Shown: positions 1 to 8,498, counted from the first letter of the stretch. The stretch is DNA of 40,301 nucleotides from Limnobacter sp. CACIAM 66H1 (GCF_001601825.1 NZ_LUJK01000029.1:1-40301); one strand, 5' to 3'. Numbers and translations are program-made. Notes: generated from the letters alone by a model not told the origin.

Positions 1-1
1 G

Positions 2-781
2 GCACTGGGTTACGAGGTAGATCGAGATTTCCGCAGTGGTTACTGGATGCGCGACACCTACAGTGCCCCCGATGCCGAGTCGAGGGTGCGTTTCGTGAAT
101 TTTGATTCATTCAACAAAGACGGCGAGTTGCTCAAACTTGAATACTATGAGCTTGACCCTGAGTCCAGAATTCGCGCTTGGGTTCGCGCTGAAAGTGCGA
201 AGTTTGATCCGGACAGTGGTGATTGGGAGCTGCGCAATGTTCTGCTTCAGCGCTATTTCGATGAGGCAGTCAACAACCCCGATGCGGCGCGCGCAGGTTT
301 AACCATTCAGGCCAGCGAATTCGAGTCGCTTGAGACCATGCGATGGACTTCGAACCTGTCCCCCGAATTGCTCACGGGTTTATTCGTTCGCCCAGACCGT
401 ATGAGTGCCTGGCAGTTGTACAACTATTCGAACTTCTTGAGCAGTAATTTGCAGGCCACTGACAACATTGATTTGGCCTTTGCCAAAAAAATAATGTATC
501 CCTTTGCCATTCTCATCATGATGATGATTTCGCTGCCTTTCGCTTACCTGCATTTCCGTTCGGGCAGTGTCAGCGTGAAGGTCTTTGCCGGCGTCATGAT
601 TGGCGTGGGTTTCCACTTGGTCAACAACCTCTTTTCCCATCTCAGCATGGTGGCCAGTTTCCCGCCGTTTGTGAGCGCCGCTTTGCCCAGCCTGCTGGGA
701 TTTGTGGTGGGCATGGGGGCACTGTGGTGGGTGTCGCAACCAGCGCCTTGGCGTACTTTGAATGTATTGAGGAACCGATGA
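2..781 (+). CDS. lptG: LptG, LPS export permease subunit (3' part)
   Basis: C-terminal part of an inner-membrane subunit of the LptB2FG ABC exporter, which lifts lipopolysaccharide out of the inner membrane toward LptC. The frame is open from base 2, so the start lies before the window. The visible part has a periplasmic beta-rich stretch (residues such as SGYWMRD and LLTGLFVRPDRMS), then a membrane region with the AFAKKIMYPFA segment and about three hydrophobic helices, as at the end of LptF/LptG proteins. Choice of LptG over LptF is by resemblance and by its position as last gene of a presumed lptFG pair. Its stop overlaps the next ATG (ATGA). Confidence 0.85.
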   Translation, partial: ALGYEVDRDFRSGYWMRDTYSAPDAESRVRFVNFDSFNKDGELLKLEYYELDPESRIRAWVRAESAKFDPDSGDWELRNVLLQRYFDEAVNNPDAARAGLTIQASEFESLETMRWTSNLSPELLTGLFVRPDRMSAWQLYNYSNFLSSNLQATDNIDLAFAKKIMYPFAILIMMMISLPFAYLHFRSGSVSVKVFAGVMIGVGFHLVNNLFSHLSMVASFPPFVSAALPSLLGFVVGMGALWWVSQPAPWRTLNVLRNR

Positions 782-1155
782 GCAGTACCGGAAAAAAAGC
801 AATCGTATTGTTTGGCCACGGCGCGCGCGATCCGCAGTGGGCCGAGCCCATGAAACATTTGCAGAGCCTGTTGTTGGCGCGGTTACCTGATGTGCAGGTG
901 GAACTGGCCTTTCTGGAACTGATGGCCCCAAGCTTGCCTGACACCGTGGATTGCATGGCACAAGGAGGGGTAAAGCACATTCAAGTGGTGCCTATTTTCT
1001 TTGGTCGGGGTGGACACTTGAAAAATGATTTCCCGGTGATCATGGCTGAGATGAAAGCACGGCACCCGGGTTTGAACATTGAAGCCACAACAGCTGTGGG
1101 TCAGTGGGATGCAGTGTGGCAAGCAATTGCCACTGAAATTGTTCAGCAAGTTTAA
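778..1155 (+). CDS. cbiX: Short CbiX/SirB-type sirohydrochlorin chelatase
   Basis: A 125-residue protein of the class II chelatase family, which inserts Fe2+ or Co2+ into sirohydrochlorin. It has the FGHGARDP start motif (His14) and the GRGGHLKNDFP motif (His80), the two metal-handling histidines of the family. Its length matches the single-domain CbiX(S) form, which works as a dimer. The start at 778 is chosen because the protein then begins just before the conserved LFGHG strand and the ATG overlaps the lptG stop. With cobA at the end of the facing cys operon, I infer that it makes siroheme for CysI; the metal cannot be read from sequence. Confidence 0.85.
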   Translation: MSSTGKKAIVLFGHGARDPQWAEPMKHLQSLLLARLPDVQVELAFLELMAPSLPDTVDCMAQGGVKHIQVVPIFFGRGGHLKNDFPVIMAEMKARHPGLNIEATTAVGQWDAVWQAIATEIVQQV

Positions 1156-1177
1156 TCAAAACAACTGGAGATACAAC

Positions 1178-1438
1178 ATGAAGAAATGGTTGCTGTTGGC
1201 TGCGCTGTGTTTTTCCATTCCCGCCCACGCACAATCGACCGAGGCCGCTTGTCAGGCCAGGGCAGTGAGCAAAGAGGGTAAGCCCCTGGCAGGTGCGGCA
1301 AAAAATTCGTTCATGAAAAAATGCCTGGCTGAAAACAAGGCCAGCTGCGAAGAACGCGCAGTGGGTAAAGACGGAAAGAAGCTGGCCGGTGCAGCCAAGA
1401 ACTCATTCATGAAGAAGTGCGAGGCCGCTGCGGGTTAA
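1178..1438 (+). CDS. PsiF-like small secreted repeat protein
   Basis: An 86-residue protein with a signal peptide (residues 1-18, cleavage after AHA) and two near-identical units at about 25-49 and 57-81, each starting and ending with a cysteine and sharing the core AGAAKNSFMKKC. This is the repeat of the PsiF family, named for phosphate-starvation induction in E. coli; its molecular function is not known. GGAG at 1167-1170, seven bases before ATG 1178, supports this start over upstream in-frame starts. It lies 22 bp after the chelatase gene and may be read with it. The four spaced cysteines suggest periplasmic disulfides, which is inference. Confidence 0.8.
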   Translation: MKKWLLLAALCFSIPAHAQSTEAACQARAVSKEGKPLAGAAKNSFMKKCLAENKASCEERAVGKDGKKLAGAAKNSFMKKCEAAAG

Positions 1439-1456
1439 CGGGTGCCTGACAGGCAA

Positions 1457-2251
1457 TCAAGCGGCTTTGTTCGATTCCAATAACGACCCGGTCAATGCAA
1501 TGTTGGCCGGGTTTTTATTACCGGCGAGCAATTCAGCCTGCGCCTTGGCCAGAGCTTGGCCAATCAGGATAAGGCAAGGCCCATCAGTCAGCTGTTCCGC
1601 AGAAAACGACGGCAACTTCCCCAGGTTCAGAGGTGTGAATTTCTCGGCGGGCAATGAAACGCTTTCGCACAGAATGACCGGAGTGGCGGCATTGCGGCCT
1701 TTTTCAAGCAAGGCAGCCGCCCAAGGTCCAGCCTGACGCAGCCCCATGTACACGGCCACAGTGTCGTTTTCTGTGCCAGTGAACAATTCAGTGCTGGGCA
1801 CTTCATCGGCGCCCACGGACGGGGTGGTCAAGGTTAGGCTGCGGGCTACGCCACGCAGGGTGAGTGAGGCTTGCAGGCTGCTGGCCGCGGCCAGTGCAGC
1901 AGTCACACCAGGTACCACTTCAACGGTGTGGCCCGCGGTTTTCAAGGCGGTGATTTCCTCATCAGCACGGCCGAATACCATGGGGTCGCCACCTTTCAGG
2001 CGCACAACCAAGTGGTATTTCTCAGCCGCTTCAACAAGCTGTTTGTTGATGAAGTGTTGTGCAGTGGATTTCTTGCCGCAGCGTTTTCCAACAGCGACAA
2101 GCTTGGCATCGGAGCGGGCTTCAGAAAGAAGAGAGGGACTGACCAGCGCGTCGTAAAACACACAGTCTGCCTGCATCAACAGCTTCAGGCCGCGAACGGT
2201 GATTAAATCCTCCGCTCCTGGTCCTGCACCAATCAATACAACGCGTCCCAT
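1457..2251 (-). CDS. cobA: Uroporphyrinogen-III C-methyltransferase (SUMT)
   Basis: A 264-residue single-domain SUMT that methylates uroporphyrinogen III at C2 and C7 with S-adenosylmethionine, giving precorrin-2 for siroheme or cobalamin. Family marks are VLIGAGPGAEDLIT near the N terminus, VGKRCGKK, RLKGGDPMVFGR and VVPGVTAALAA. It lacks the N-terminal dehydrogenase/ferrochelatase part of full-length CysG, so those steps need other proteins; the chelatase at 778-1155 is one candidate. It is the last gene of the cys operon, 55 bp after cysN, which suggests that siroheme supply is tied to sulfite reductase. AAGCAAC/GTTGCTT arms (2275-2281, 2302-2308) can form a hairpin between the two genes. 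Confidence 0.93.
   Translation of the reverse strand: MGRVVLIGAGPGAEDLITVRGLKLLMQADCVFYDALVSPSLLSEARSDAKLVAVGKRCGKKSTAQHFINKQLVEAAEKYHLVVRLKGGDPMVFGRADEEITALKTAGHTVEVVPGVTAALAAASSLQASLTLRGVARSLTLTTPSVGADEVPSTELFTGTENDTVAVYMGLRQAGPWAAALLEKGRNAATPVILCESVSLPAEKFTPLNLGKLPSFSAEQLTDGPCLILIGQALAKAQAELLAGNKNPANIALTGSLLESNKAA
1486..1519 (+). terminator. Rho-independent terminator after the PsiF gene
   Basis: ACCCGG (1486-1491) pairs with CCGGGT (1507-1512); CAA/TTG inside extends the stem, and TTTTTATT follows on the plus strand. It would end the lptG-chelatase-psiF transcript. It lies inside the last codons of the convergent cobA gene, so that tail does double duty. Confidence 0.6.
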
Positions 2252-2306
2252 CTCAAAAGTCCCTATTTAAGAACAAGCAACCAACAACCGGGTGAAGGGT
2301 CGTTGC

Positions 2307-3665
2307 TTAGTTCTTTGCAACGATCATGCCAGCGGCCACAGTTTGGTTGGTAGCACCGTCAATCAGGATAAAACTGCCTGTTGCACGGCATTCGGTGTAC
2401 AAATCCGCCACGATGGGCTGGGCCAGCACCAATTCAATCTGTGCGATGTCGTTCATTTGCACCGTTTTGGTGCTTTCACCGTGCAGCAGGGTGTGAATGT
2501 CGAGCACCAAATTCACCGATTTTATTTTGGCTTGGGTTTGGCGAGTGGTCTGCTTGATCCAGTACTTGCGAGCAGGGTTCAATGGTTCATTGTCCAGCCA
2601 GCAAATGTCGGCCGTCAATGCCTTCACCGGGGCATGGTTGACCGTGTCACCACTGCTGACAATTTGATCCCCACGGGACACATCTACATCGCGGTCCAGC
2701 ACCAGTGTGACGCACTGACCCAGGTGGGCTTCAGGCAGATCATCGTTCAAAAACACAATGCGTTGTACTACCGCACTTTGGCCTGAAGGATGCACCACCA
2801 CCGTGTCGCCAACTTTCACGCTGCCGCCTTCGACTCGGCCCATGTAGCCGCGGAAATCTTCGGCTTTGTGCCCATCGTGGCGGGCCACCAACTGCACCGG
2901 GAAACGGAAACCCACCTTGTGAGCAGCCTCTGCGCGGTCAGCGCGGCTGGGAATGTTTTCCAGGATGGGCAGCAAGGGCTGGCCTGTGTACCAAGGCGTT
3001 TTGGGGCTGGCAGTGACCACGTTGTCACCTGTGAGGGCGGAAATGGGCAGTACCAGCGCCTCTTGCACGCCAACGGTAACAGCCAGTTCTCGCACGGCTT
3101 TTTCAGTCGCAATGAATTTGGCCTGATCAAAATCAACCAGGTCCATTTTGTTCACCGCAAACAAAATAGCGGGAATACCCAGCTTGCCGGCAATCGCACT
3201 GTGGCGTTTGGTTTGCGCCAGCAGGCTTGCTTTCAGGCCTTCTGCACTTTCTTCAAAAGTAACGCGGGTAATGTCGACCAGCACAATCGCTACGTCGGCT
3301 GTGGATGCACCAGTCACCATGTTGCGGGTGTACTGCTCGTGGCCCGGTGTGTCGGCCACAATAAACTTGCGCGCAGGCGTGGCGAAGTAGCGGTAAGCCA
3401 CATCGATGGTAATGCCTTGCTCACGCTCGGCTTCCAAGCCATCGGTTAACAATGAAAAGTCGATGGTATCGCCGGCAGTGCGTTTGTTTTTGGTCTTGGA
3501 AATGGCGGCAAGCTGGTCAGCAAAAATACCTTTGCTGTCGAATAGCAGGCGACCAATCAGGGTGGACTTTCCGTCGTCGACAGAACCAGCGGTGATGAAG
3601 CGCAGCACGCCGTGGTCTTGGGTGCTTAGTTTCAGGGCTTCGTTAATTGCGTTCATGGTATTCAT
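2307..3665 (-). CDS. cysN: Sulfate adenylyltransferase large subunit (GTPase)
   Basis: CysN couples GTP hydrolysis to adenylyl sulfate formation by CysD. At 452 residues it has the translation-factor GTPase domain (P-loop GSVDDGKS at 27-34, DTPG at 105-108, NKMD at 172-175) followed by two beta-barrel domains. There is no C-terminal APS kinase domain as in CysNC fusions, which agrees with the APS-reductase type of CysH in this operon. The start lies 6 bp from the cysD stop; an in-frame ATG at 3656 is an alternative. Confidence 0.96.
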   Translation of the reverse strand: MNTMNAINEALKLSTQDHGVLRFITAGSVDDGKSTLIGRLLFDSKGIFADQLAAISKTKNKRTAGDTIDFSLLTDGLEAEREQGITIDVAYRYFATPARKFIVADTPGHEQYTRNMVTGASTADVAIVLVDITRVTFEESAEGLKASLLAQTKRHSAIAGKLGIPAILFAVNKMDLVDFDQAKFIATEKAVRELAVTVGVQEALVLPISALTGDNVVTASPKTPWYTGQPLLPILENIPSRADRAEAAHKVGFRFPVQLVARHDGHKAEDFRGYMGRVEGGSVKVGDTVVVHPSGQSAVVQRIVFLNDDLPEAHLGQCVTLVLDRDVDVSRGDQIVSSGDTVNHAPVKALTADICWLDNEPLNPARKYWIKQTTRQTQAKIKSVNLVLDIHTLLHGESTKTVQMNDIAQIELVLAQPIVADLYTECRATGSFILIDGATNQTVAAGMIVAKN

Positions 3666-3671
3666 CTCGAT

Positions 3672-4595
3672 TTAGAAATAGCCTTCTTTCTTGCGGCGCT
3701 CCATGGAGGCCTCGGAAGTTTGATCATCCATGCGGGTTGCGCCACGTTCGGTAATGTCAGTCACCGCAGTTTCGGTGATGATCTCAGCTGGCGTAGCCGC
3801 AGTACTGGCCACCGGGCAGGTGCAGGTAATGTCGCCTACAGTGCGGAAGCGAACCACACGTGTTGTGACAGTTTCACCGGCCTTGGGTTGGGTCATCTCG
3901 GTAACAGGCACCAACAAACCATTGCGCTCGATAATCTCGCGTTCATGGGCGTAGTAAATGTTGGGCAGTTCCAGTTTTTCGCGTTCAATGTATTGCCACA
4001 CGTCCAGTTCAGTCCAGTTGGAAATCGGGAAGACGCGCATGTGTTCGCCGGGGTGAACGCGGGTGTTGTACAGGTCCCAAAGTTCAGGACGCTGGTTTTT
4101 TGGGTCCCATTGACCAAAGCCATCGCGGAACGAAAAAATACGTTCTTTCGCACGTGCTTTTTCTTCATCACGGCGTGCGCCGCCCATCAGTGCGTCAAAG
4201 CCAAATTCTTCCTGGGTCTCAAGCAGTGTGACGCTTTGAAATGCATTGCGTGAAGCGTCGGGGTGCGGCAGGCGAATGGTGCCTTTTTTAATGGAACCTT
4301 CCAGTGAACGAACAATCAGTTCTTCACCCAGTTGCTTGGCTTTCCAGTCGCGAAACTCGATCACTTCCGGGAAGTTGTGCTCGGTGTCAATGTGCACCAA
4401 GGGAAATGGAAACTTGCCGGGGCGAAATGCTTTTTCTGCAAGCCGCAACATCACGATGGAATCTTTGCCGCCTGAGAACAACATGGCGGGACGAGCGCAT
4501 TCAGCGGCCACTTCGCGCATGATGTAAATTGCTTCTGCTTCAAGCCAGTCCAGGTGGGACATGGTGTGTTTTTGCGTGCTCACTTGCGTGCTCAT
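3672..4595 (-). CDS. cysD: Sulfate adenylyltransferase small subunit
   Basis: CysD is the catalytic subunit of ATP sulfurylase (ATP + sulfate to adenylyl sulfate + pyrophosphate). At 307 residues it shows the PP-loop SGGKDS at 41-46, the AxxGGARRDEE region (MGGARRDEEKARAKER) and the usual C-terminal RRKKEGYF. It is followed at once by its partner cysN. The first 11 residues carry a small STQ duplication coded by a direct repeat, and Met12 (ATG at 4562) could be the true start; neither start has a strong ribosome site. Confidence 0.96.
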   Translation of the reverse strand: MSTQVSTQKHTMSHLDWLEAEAIYIMREVAAECARPAMLFSGGKDSIVMLRLAEKAFRPGKFPFPLVHIDTEHNFPEVIEFRDWKAKQLGEELIVRSLEGSIKKGTIRLPHPDASRNAFQSVTLLETQEEFGFDALMGGARRDEEKARAKERIFSFRDGFGQWDPKNQRPELWDLYNTRVHPGEHMRVFPISNWTELDVWQYIEREKLELPNIYYAHEREIIERNGLLVPVTEMTQPKAGETVTTRVVRFRTVGDITCTCPVASTAATPAEIITETAVTDITERGATRMDDQTSEASMERRKKEGYF

Positions 4596-4635
4596 GATTG
4601 TTCTCGACTTGTGTTCTTCAATGGTTGAATTCAGT

Positions 4636-5439
4636 TCATTTCTTCAGGTTGGCGTTGTGCAAACCGCATTCCTTGCTGCTTGGGTCTTCCCACCACCAGC
4701 GGCCCGCCCGAATGTCTTCACCAATGGTGATGGCGCGGGTGCAGGGTTCACAGCCAATCGACGGAAAACCCTCGAAGTGCAGCTTGTTGACAGGCACATC
4801 AAACTGGCGAACATAGGTCCACACATCCGCCTCGCTCCAATCAGCCAGCGGGTTGAATTTTTCAATGCCGCGGTCGGCATCGAATTCCCGCACAGGCAGT
4901 GCGGCGCGGGTCGCTGCCTGCGCCTGGCGTTGGCCGGTTACCCAGGCTTTTGCACCTTGAAGGGCACGTGCCAAAGGTTCTACCTTGCGAATACCGCAGC
5001 ATTCTTTGCGCAGCGCGGTGCTTTCATAGAAAGCATCTTTACCCTTGGTGTTCACGTAGGTTTCAACGGCTTGCACCTGTGGTTCAAACCACTGCACTGT
5101 TTGACCATACTTGGCTTGCAAGGCTGGGGCTACATCCAGGGTTTGCTGGTGCAGACGACCGGTGTTCAGGCTGAATACACGAATGTTCAGCTTCAAGCGT
5201 GCGATTACATCGAACAACACATTGTCCTCAGCCGCAAGGCTGCTGGCCAGTGCAATGTTGTCGAACTCTTGCGCGGCTTGGGTCAACAGGGTTTCCAGCG
5301 CCTGCACTTTGCTTGAAATGTCGGTGGCGGGCTGGTGCGGGCCACGAAACACCGCAATCGGTTGTTCCAGTGCAACGCTGTTGTCGGGGGTTGCTTCAAC
5401 ACTGTGAAAGCGTGAAGTGTTCACTGCATTCATATTCAT
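4636..5439 (-). CDS. cysH: Assimilatory adenylyl-sulfate (APS) reductase
   Basis: A 267-residue CysH-family reductase making sulfite from activated sulfate. Two cysteine pairs, Cys147-Cys148 and Cys230-x2-Cys233, form the [4Fe-4S] site typical of APS-using enzymes and absent from the PAPS-using enterobacterial CysH. Cys258 in ECGLH is the catalytic cysteine that carries the thiosulfonate intermediate. No APS kinase (cysC) is visible in the operon, which fits direct use of APS. Its ATG overlaps the stop of the DUF934 gene (ATGA), implying coupled translation. A second ATG two codons in is also possible. Confidence 0.94.
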   Translation of the reverse strand: MNMNAVNTSRFHSVEATPDNSVALEQPIAVFRGPHQPATDISSKVQALETLLTQAAQEFDNIALASSLAAEDNVLFDVIARLKLNIRVFSLNTGRLHQQTLDVAPALQAKYGQTVQWFEPQVQAVETYVNTKGKDAFYESTALRKECCGIRKVEPLARALQGAKAWVTGQRQAQAATRAALPVREFDADRGIEKFNPLADWSEADVWTYVRQFDVPVNKLHFEGFPSIGCEPCTRAITIGEDIRAGRWWWEDPSSKECGLHNANLKK

Positions 5440-5987
5440 GCTCCCGCCGCGGCAGCCCTGCGATTGAACACAGGCAGTGAGCCATCGGCGCTGGTTTGAT
5501 AAGGAATGGTGAAATCGGAAAACGCATTCAATGCGTCTTCAAGCGACTTGCCTTCCTTGATATCGAATTGCGTGAAGCCGCAACGCGCCAGGTAGAAAAA
5601 CTGGTCCCGCCAAATATCGCCAAATGCGCGAATTTCGCCTTTGAAGCCGTAGCGTGTGCGAAGCAATACTGCGCCTGAATAACCCTGGCCGTATTTGAAC
5701 ACCGGGAAGTAAAATGCAATCAACTTCAGCACATTCACGTCGCCCTGCAATTGTTCCGGGTTGTCTTCCGGATTCAGGTAAACACCCAAGTCGCCCGCCT
5801 GTGCACGCGCAGTCAGTTCAGCTTTGTTTGATTCCCACACCGACAAGTGCACCAGCACTTTGCCCTCGGAGGGAACTGCCACAGGTGCTTCAGCTGTACC
5901 TGTTTCAACGACAACGAATTCATTGGCAACAATAGACGCTTGGCCATTCAGTGGTTTGACAATGACGCTTTTTACTGGGTTTGCCAT
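5436..5987 (-). CDS. DUF934 protein, sulfite-reductase operon partner
   Basis: A 183-residue protein of the DUF934 family (oxidoreductase-associated, annotated in some genomes as CysX-like). The family regularly sits beside cysI and cysH in proteobacteria. No cofactor motif is evident; the second half contains YGQGYSGAVLLRTRYGFKGEIRAFGD, usual for the family. The start at 5987 is chosen because it gives a 1-bp gap from the cysI stop; upstream in-frame codons lie inside cysI. A role in electron supply to, or assembly of, CysI is plausible since no cysJ flavoprotein is present here, but that is inference. Confidence 0.88.
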   Translation of the reverse strand: MANPVKSVIVKPLNGQASIVANEFVVVETGTAEAPVAVPSEGKVLVHLSVWESNKAELTARAQAGDLGVYLNPEDNPEQLQGDVNVLKLIAFYFPVFKYGQGYSGAVLLRTRYGFKGEIRAFGDIWRDQFFYLARCGFTQFDIKEGKSLEDALNAFSDFTIPYQTSADGSLPVFNRRAAAAGA

Positions 5988-5988
5988 G

Positions 5989-7668
5989 TTATGCGGCCTC
6001 CTTGTTGGCGTACACGTGGTCTTTGAAAGGCTCAGCGCCAATGCGGTCTAGGGTGTCGATGAACAGTTCATCTTCATGACGCTCGCGCACATACACTTCA
6101 AGCAGCTTTACCACCACACCGGGTACATCTTCGGCGTAAAACGATTTGCCGATCACCTTGCCGATGGATGCATCGTTTCCTTGTCTTCCGCCCAGCGTCA
6201 CCTGGTACCACTCCTCACCGTTTTTATCGACACCCAAAATACCGATATTGCCAATGTGGTGATGACCACAGGAGTTGATACATCCCGAGATGTTCAAGCT
6301 AAGATCGCCCAAATCAAACTGGTAATCGAGGTTGTCCACGGCTTCCTGAATGCCCAAGGCAATCGGAATGGACTTGGCATTGGCCAGTGAACAGAAATCA
6401 CCGCCCGGGCAGGCAATCATGTCGCTGACCAAGCCAATATTCGGCATGGCCAAATTGTGTTCTTTCAGGGTGCTCCACAACTCGAACAAATCTTGCTCAG
6501 CCACATCAGACAGCACGAAGTTTTGTTCGTGAGTTACACGCAGCTCACCGAATGAATATTGCTCGGCCAGGTCAGCAATCAAGTGCATTTCATCAGTCGT
6601 GGCGTCGCCAGGGGCGATACCAGGGCGCTTCAGGGAAATACTGATGGCCACATAACCGGGCTGGCGGTGTTCACGTGCATTGCGGGTTAGCCAGCGATCA
6701 AAGCCTACATGCTTGGCGCGCAAGCCACGGTTTTGTTCTGCAATGGTGGCCACCTGTTCAGCGCTGAACTGTTCGTAGGCGGGGGCTGTGAAGAAAGATG
6801 AAACACGGTCAAATTCTTTCTGGGGAATCACCGACACACCACCTTTGATGTGTTGCCATTCTTCTTCAACCTGCCTGGAGAATTCTTCAGGGCCAATGGC
6901 ACGCACCAGAATTTTGATGCGGGCTTTGTACAGGTTGTCACGGCGACCATAGCGGTTGTACACGCGCATCACCGCTTCGATGTAGGTGAGCAGCTCCTGC
7001 CAGGGCAGGTCGTTTTTGATCACAGAACCGATCACGGGAGTGCGACCCAAACCGCCACCAGCCAGCACTTGGGCTACCACTTCGCCAGCCGCATTGCGGG
7101 TCAAGTTCACACCAATGTCGTGCACTTGCACCGCAGCGCGGTCTTCAGCTGCGCCATTCACGGCAATCTTGAATTTGCGGGGCAGGTGAGCGAACTCGGG
7201 GTGGAAGGTGCTCCACTGGCGAATCAGTTCGCAGAATGGGCGTGGATCTACAAATTCGTCTTTCGCAATGCCTGCAAACGGATCGCTGGTGGTGTTGCGA
7301 ATGCAGTTGCCGCTGGTTTGAATGGCGTGCATTTCGACTTCAGCCAGTTCAGCAAGAATCGCTGGTACATTTTCCAGTGCAGGCCAGTTGTATTGAATGT
7401 TCTGGCGCGTTGTGAAGTGTGCGTAGTTGCGGTCGTATTTGGCCGCAATATCGGCAAGCTTGTGCAACTGTTTTGCACCCAGCAGGCCATAAGGAATGGC
7501 CACGCGCAGCATGGGCGCATGGCGCTGAATGTACAGGCCGTTTTGCAGGCGCAGGGGGCGGAACTCTTCGTCTGTCAGTTCACCCTTCAGAAAGCGCTCG
7601 GTTTGGTTGCGAAACTGAGCCACGCGTTCGCGTACAAGGGCGTGGTCGTAGTCGTCGTATTTGTACAT
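5989..7668 (-). CDS. cysI: Siroheme-dependent nitrite/sulfite reductase
   Basis: A 559-residue siroheme and [4Fe-4S] enzyme that reduces sulfite to sulfide with six electrons. The Fe-S/siroheme ligands are Cys420 and Cys426 (CPGGDFC) and Cys463 and Cys467 (GCINSCGHH). Two nitrite/sulfite-reductase ferredoxin-like repeats surround them. Its position after a TSUP gene and before DUF934 and cysH argues for sulfite rather than nitrite as substrate. The ATG abuts the stop of the TSUP gene. No CysJ gene is in the window, so the electron donor is unknown. Confidence 0.93.
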   Translation of the reverse strand: MYKYDDYDHALVRERVAQFRNQTERFLKGELTDEEFRPLRLQNGLYIQRHAPMLRVAIPYGLLGAKQLHKLADIAAKYDRNYAHFTTRQNIQYNWPALENVPAILAELAEVEMHAIQTSGNCIRNTTSDPFAGIAKDEFVDPRPFCELIRQWSTFHPEFAHLPRKFKIAVNGAAEDRAAVQVHDIGVNLTRNAAGEVVAQVLAGGGLGRTPVIGSVIKNDLPWQELLTYIEAVMRVYNRYGRRDNLYKARIKILVRAIGPEEFSRQVEEEWQHIKGGVSVIPQKEFDRVSSFFTAPAYEQFSAEQVATIAEQNRGLRAKHVGFDRWLTRNAREHRQPGYVAISISLKRPGIAPGDATTDEMHLIADLAEQYSFGELRVTHEQNFVLSDVAEQDLFELWSTLKEHNLAMPNIGLVSDMIACPGGDFCSLANAKSIPIALGIQEAVDNLDYQFDLGDLSLNISGCINSCGHHHIGNIGILGVDKNGEEWYQVTLGGRQGNDASIGKVIGKSFYAEDVPGVVVKLLEVYVRERHEDELFIDTLDRIGAEPFKDHVYANKEAA

Positions 7669-8466
7669 TTACATCACCAGTTTTGCGGCCACGGCGGTGA
7701 GGGTCGTGGCCAATACCCCGCGCAAGAACTTTTCAGGCACTGCGCGACTTAAATAACTGCCCACCGTAATACCGGGGATTGATCCCAGCAACAGTGCGCC
7801 CAACAAACCAAAATCAACGGTGCCCAGGCTAAAGTGGCCAAAGGCCGCCACAGTCGTAAGTGGTACCGCATAGGCAATGTCGGTACCCGCTATTTCAGAG
7901 GCTTTCAAGTGTGGATACAGCATGATCAGCACCATGGCGCCAATTGCACCAGCACCAATTGAAGAAACAGTCACCAACATACCGATGATTGCAAATGCAA
8001 CCACGGTCGCGATGGTACGCGTTTTGTCTTGAAATTGGGCCTGTGGATGGTTTTGCAGCCAATGAACAATCTTTGTTTTGAAAATTAGCACGCCCACTGT
8101 CAGCATCACGCAAATGGAAATAGACCAGCGGATAAACACATCAATCGGGCTGCCTTTGCCAGCATTTTGAATGTCCAGGCCGTGCAAAATTGCAATCGTG
8201 ATCAGTGAGGCGGGCACACTGCCCAAACAGGCCAGGGCTACAATTTTCCATTTCACCGTGCTGCGAAGGCGGTGTACTACAGTGCCTGCGCCTTTGGTGA
8301 TTGCCGCAAAAGCCAGGTCTGTACCCACGGCAGTTGTGGCAGGTACACCGAACAACACGGTGAGCAACGGCGTCATCAGCGAGCCACCACCCACACCGGT
8401 CAGGCCGACCAGAAGGCCGACCGCCAGGCCAGAAGCTACATAAACTAAATTGATGTCGAAAGGCAC
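7669..8466 (-). CDS. TSUP (TauE/SafE) family membrane transporter
   Basis: A 265-residue integral membrane protein of the TSUP family. It shows the N-terminal family motif GLTGVGGGSLMTPLL (about 20-34) and its inverted-repeat counterpart SSIGAGAIGAMVLIMLYPH, with about eight hydrophobic helices. Family members export sulfite or sulfoacetate or move other sulfur oxyanions and organosulfur compounds. As first gene of the cys operon it may import sulfate or act as a sulfite relief valve; the sequence does not decide. The reading frame needs a GTG start at 8466, since the next methionine falls after the first helix. Confidence 0.88.
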   Translation of the reverse strand: MPFDINLVYVASGLAVGLLVGLTGVGGGSLMTPLLTVLFGVPATTAVGTDLAFAAITKGAGTVVHRLRSTVKWKIVALACLGSVPASLITIAILHGLDIQNAGKGSPIDVFIRWSISICVMLTVGVLIFKTKIVHWLQNHPQAQFQDKTRTIATVVAFAIIGMLVTVSSIGAGAIGAMVLIMLYPHLKASEIAGTDIAYAVPLTTVAAFGHFSLGTVDFGLLGALLLGSIPGITVGSYLSRAVPEKFLRGVLATTLTAVAAKLVM

Positions 8467-8498
8467 GTGAAAGCTCGATGAAAATGGTTTTTTGGGAC

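Noticed and set aside
1443-1455. TGCCT-GAC-AGGCA hairpin between psiF and cobA
   Set aside because: Only five pairs and no T-run on either strand; not a convincing terminator.
4564-4590. Direct repeat at the start of cysD
   Set aside because: Two copies of a 10-base unit simply encode the repeated STQ residues; no sign of a regulatory or mobile element.
4561-5316. 251-codon plus-strand frame opposite cysD and cysH
   Set aside because: It is antisense to two well-supported genes with intact motifs and has no features of its own.
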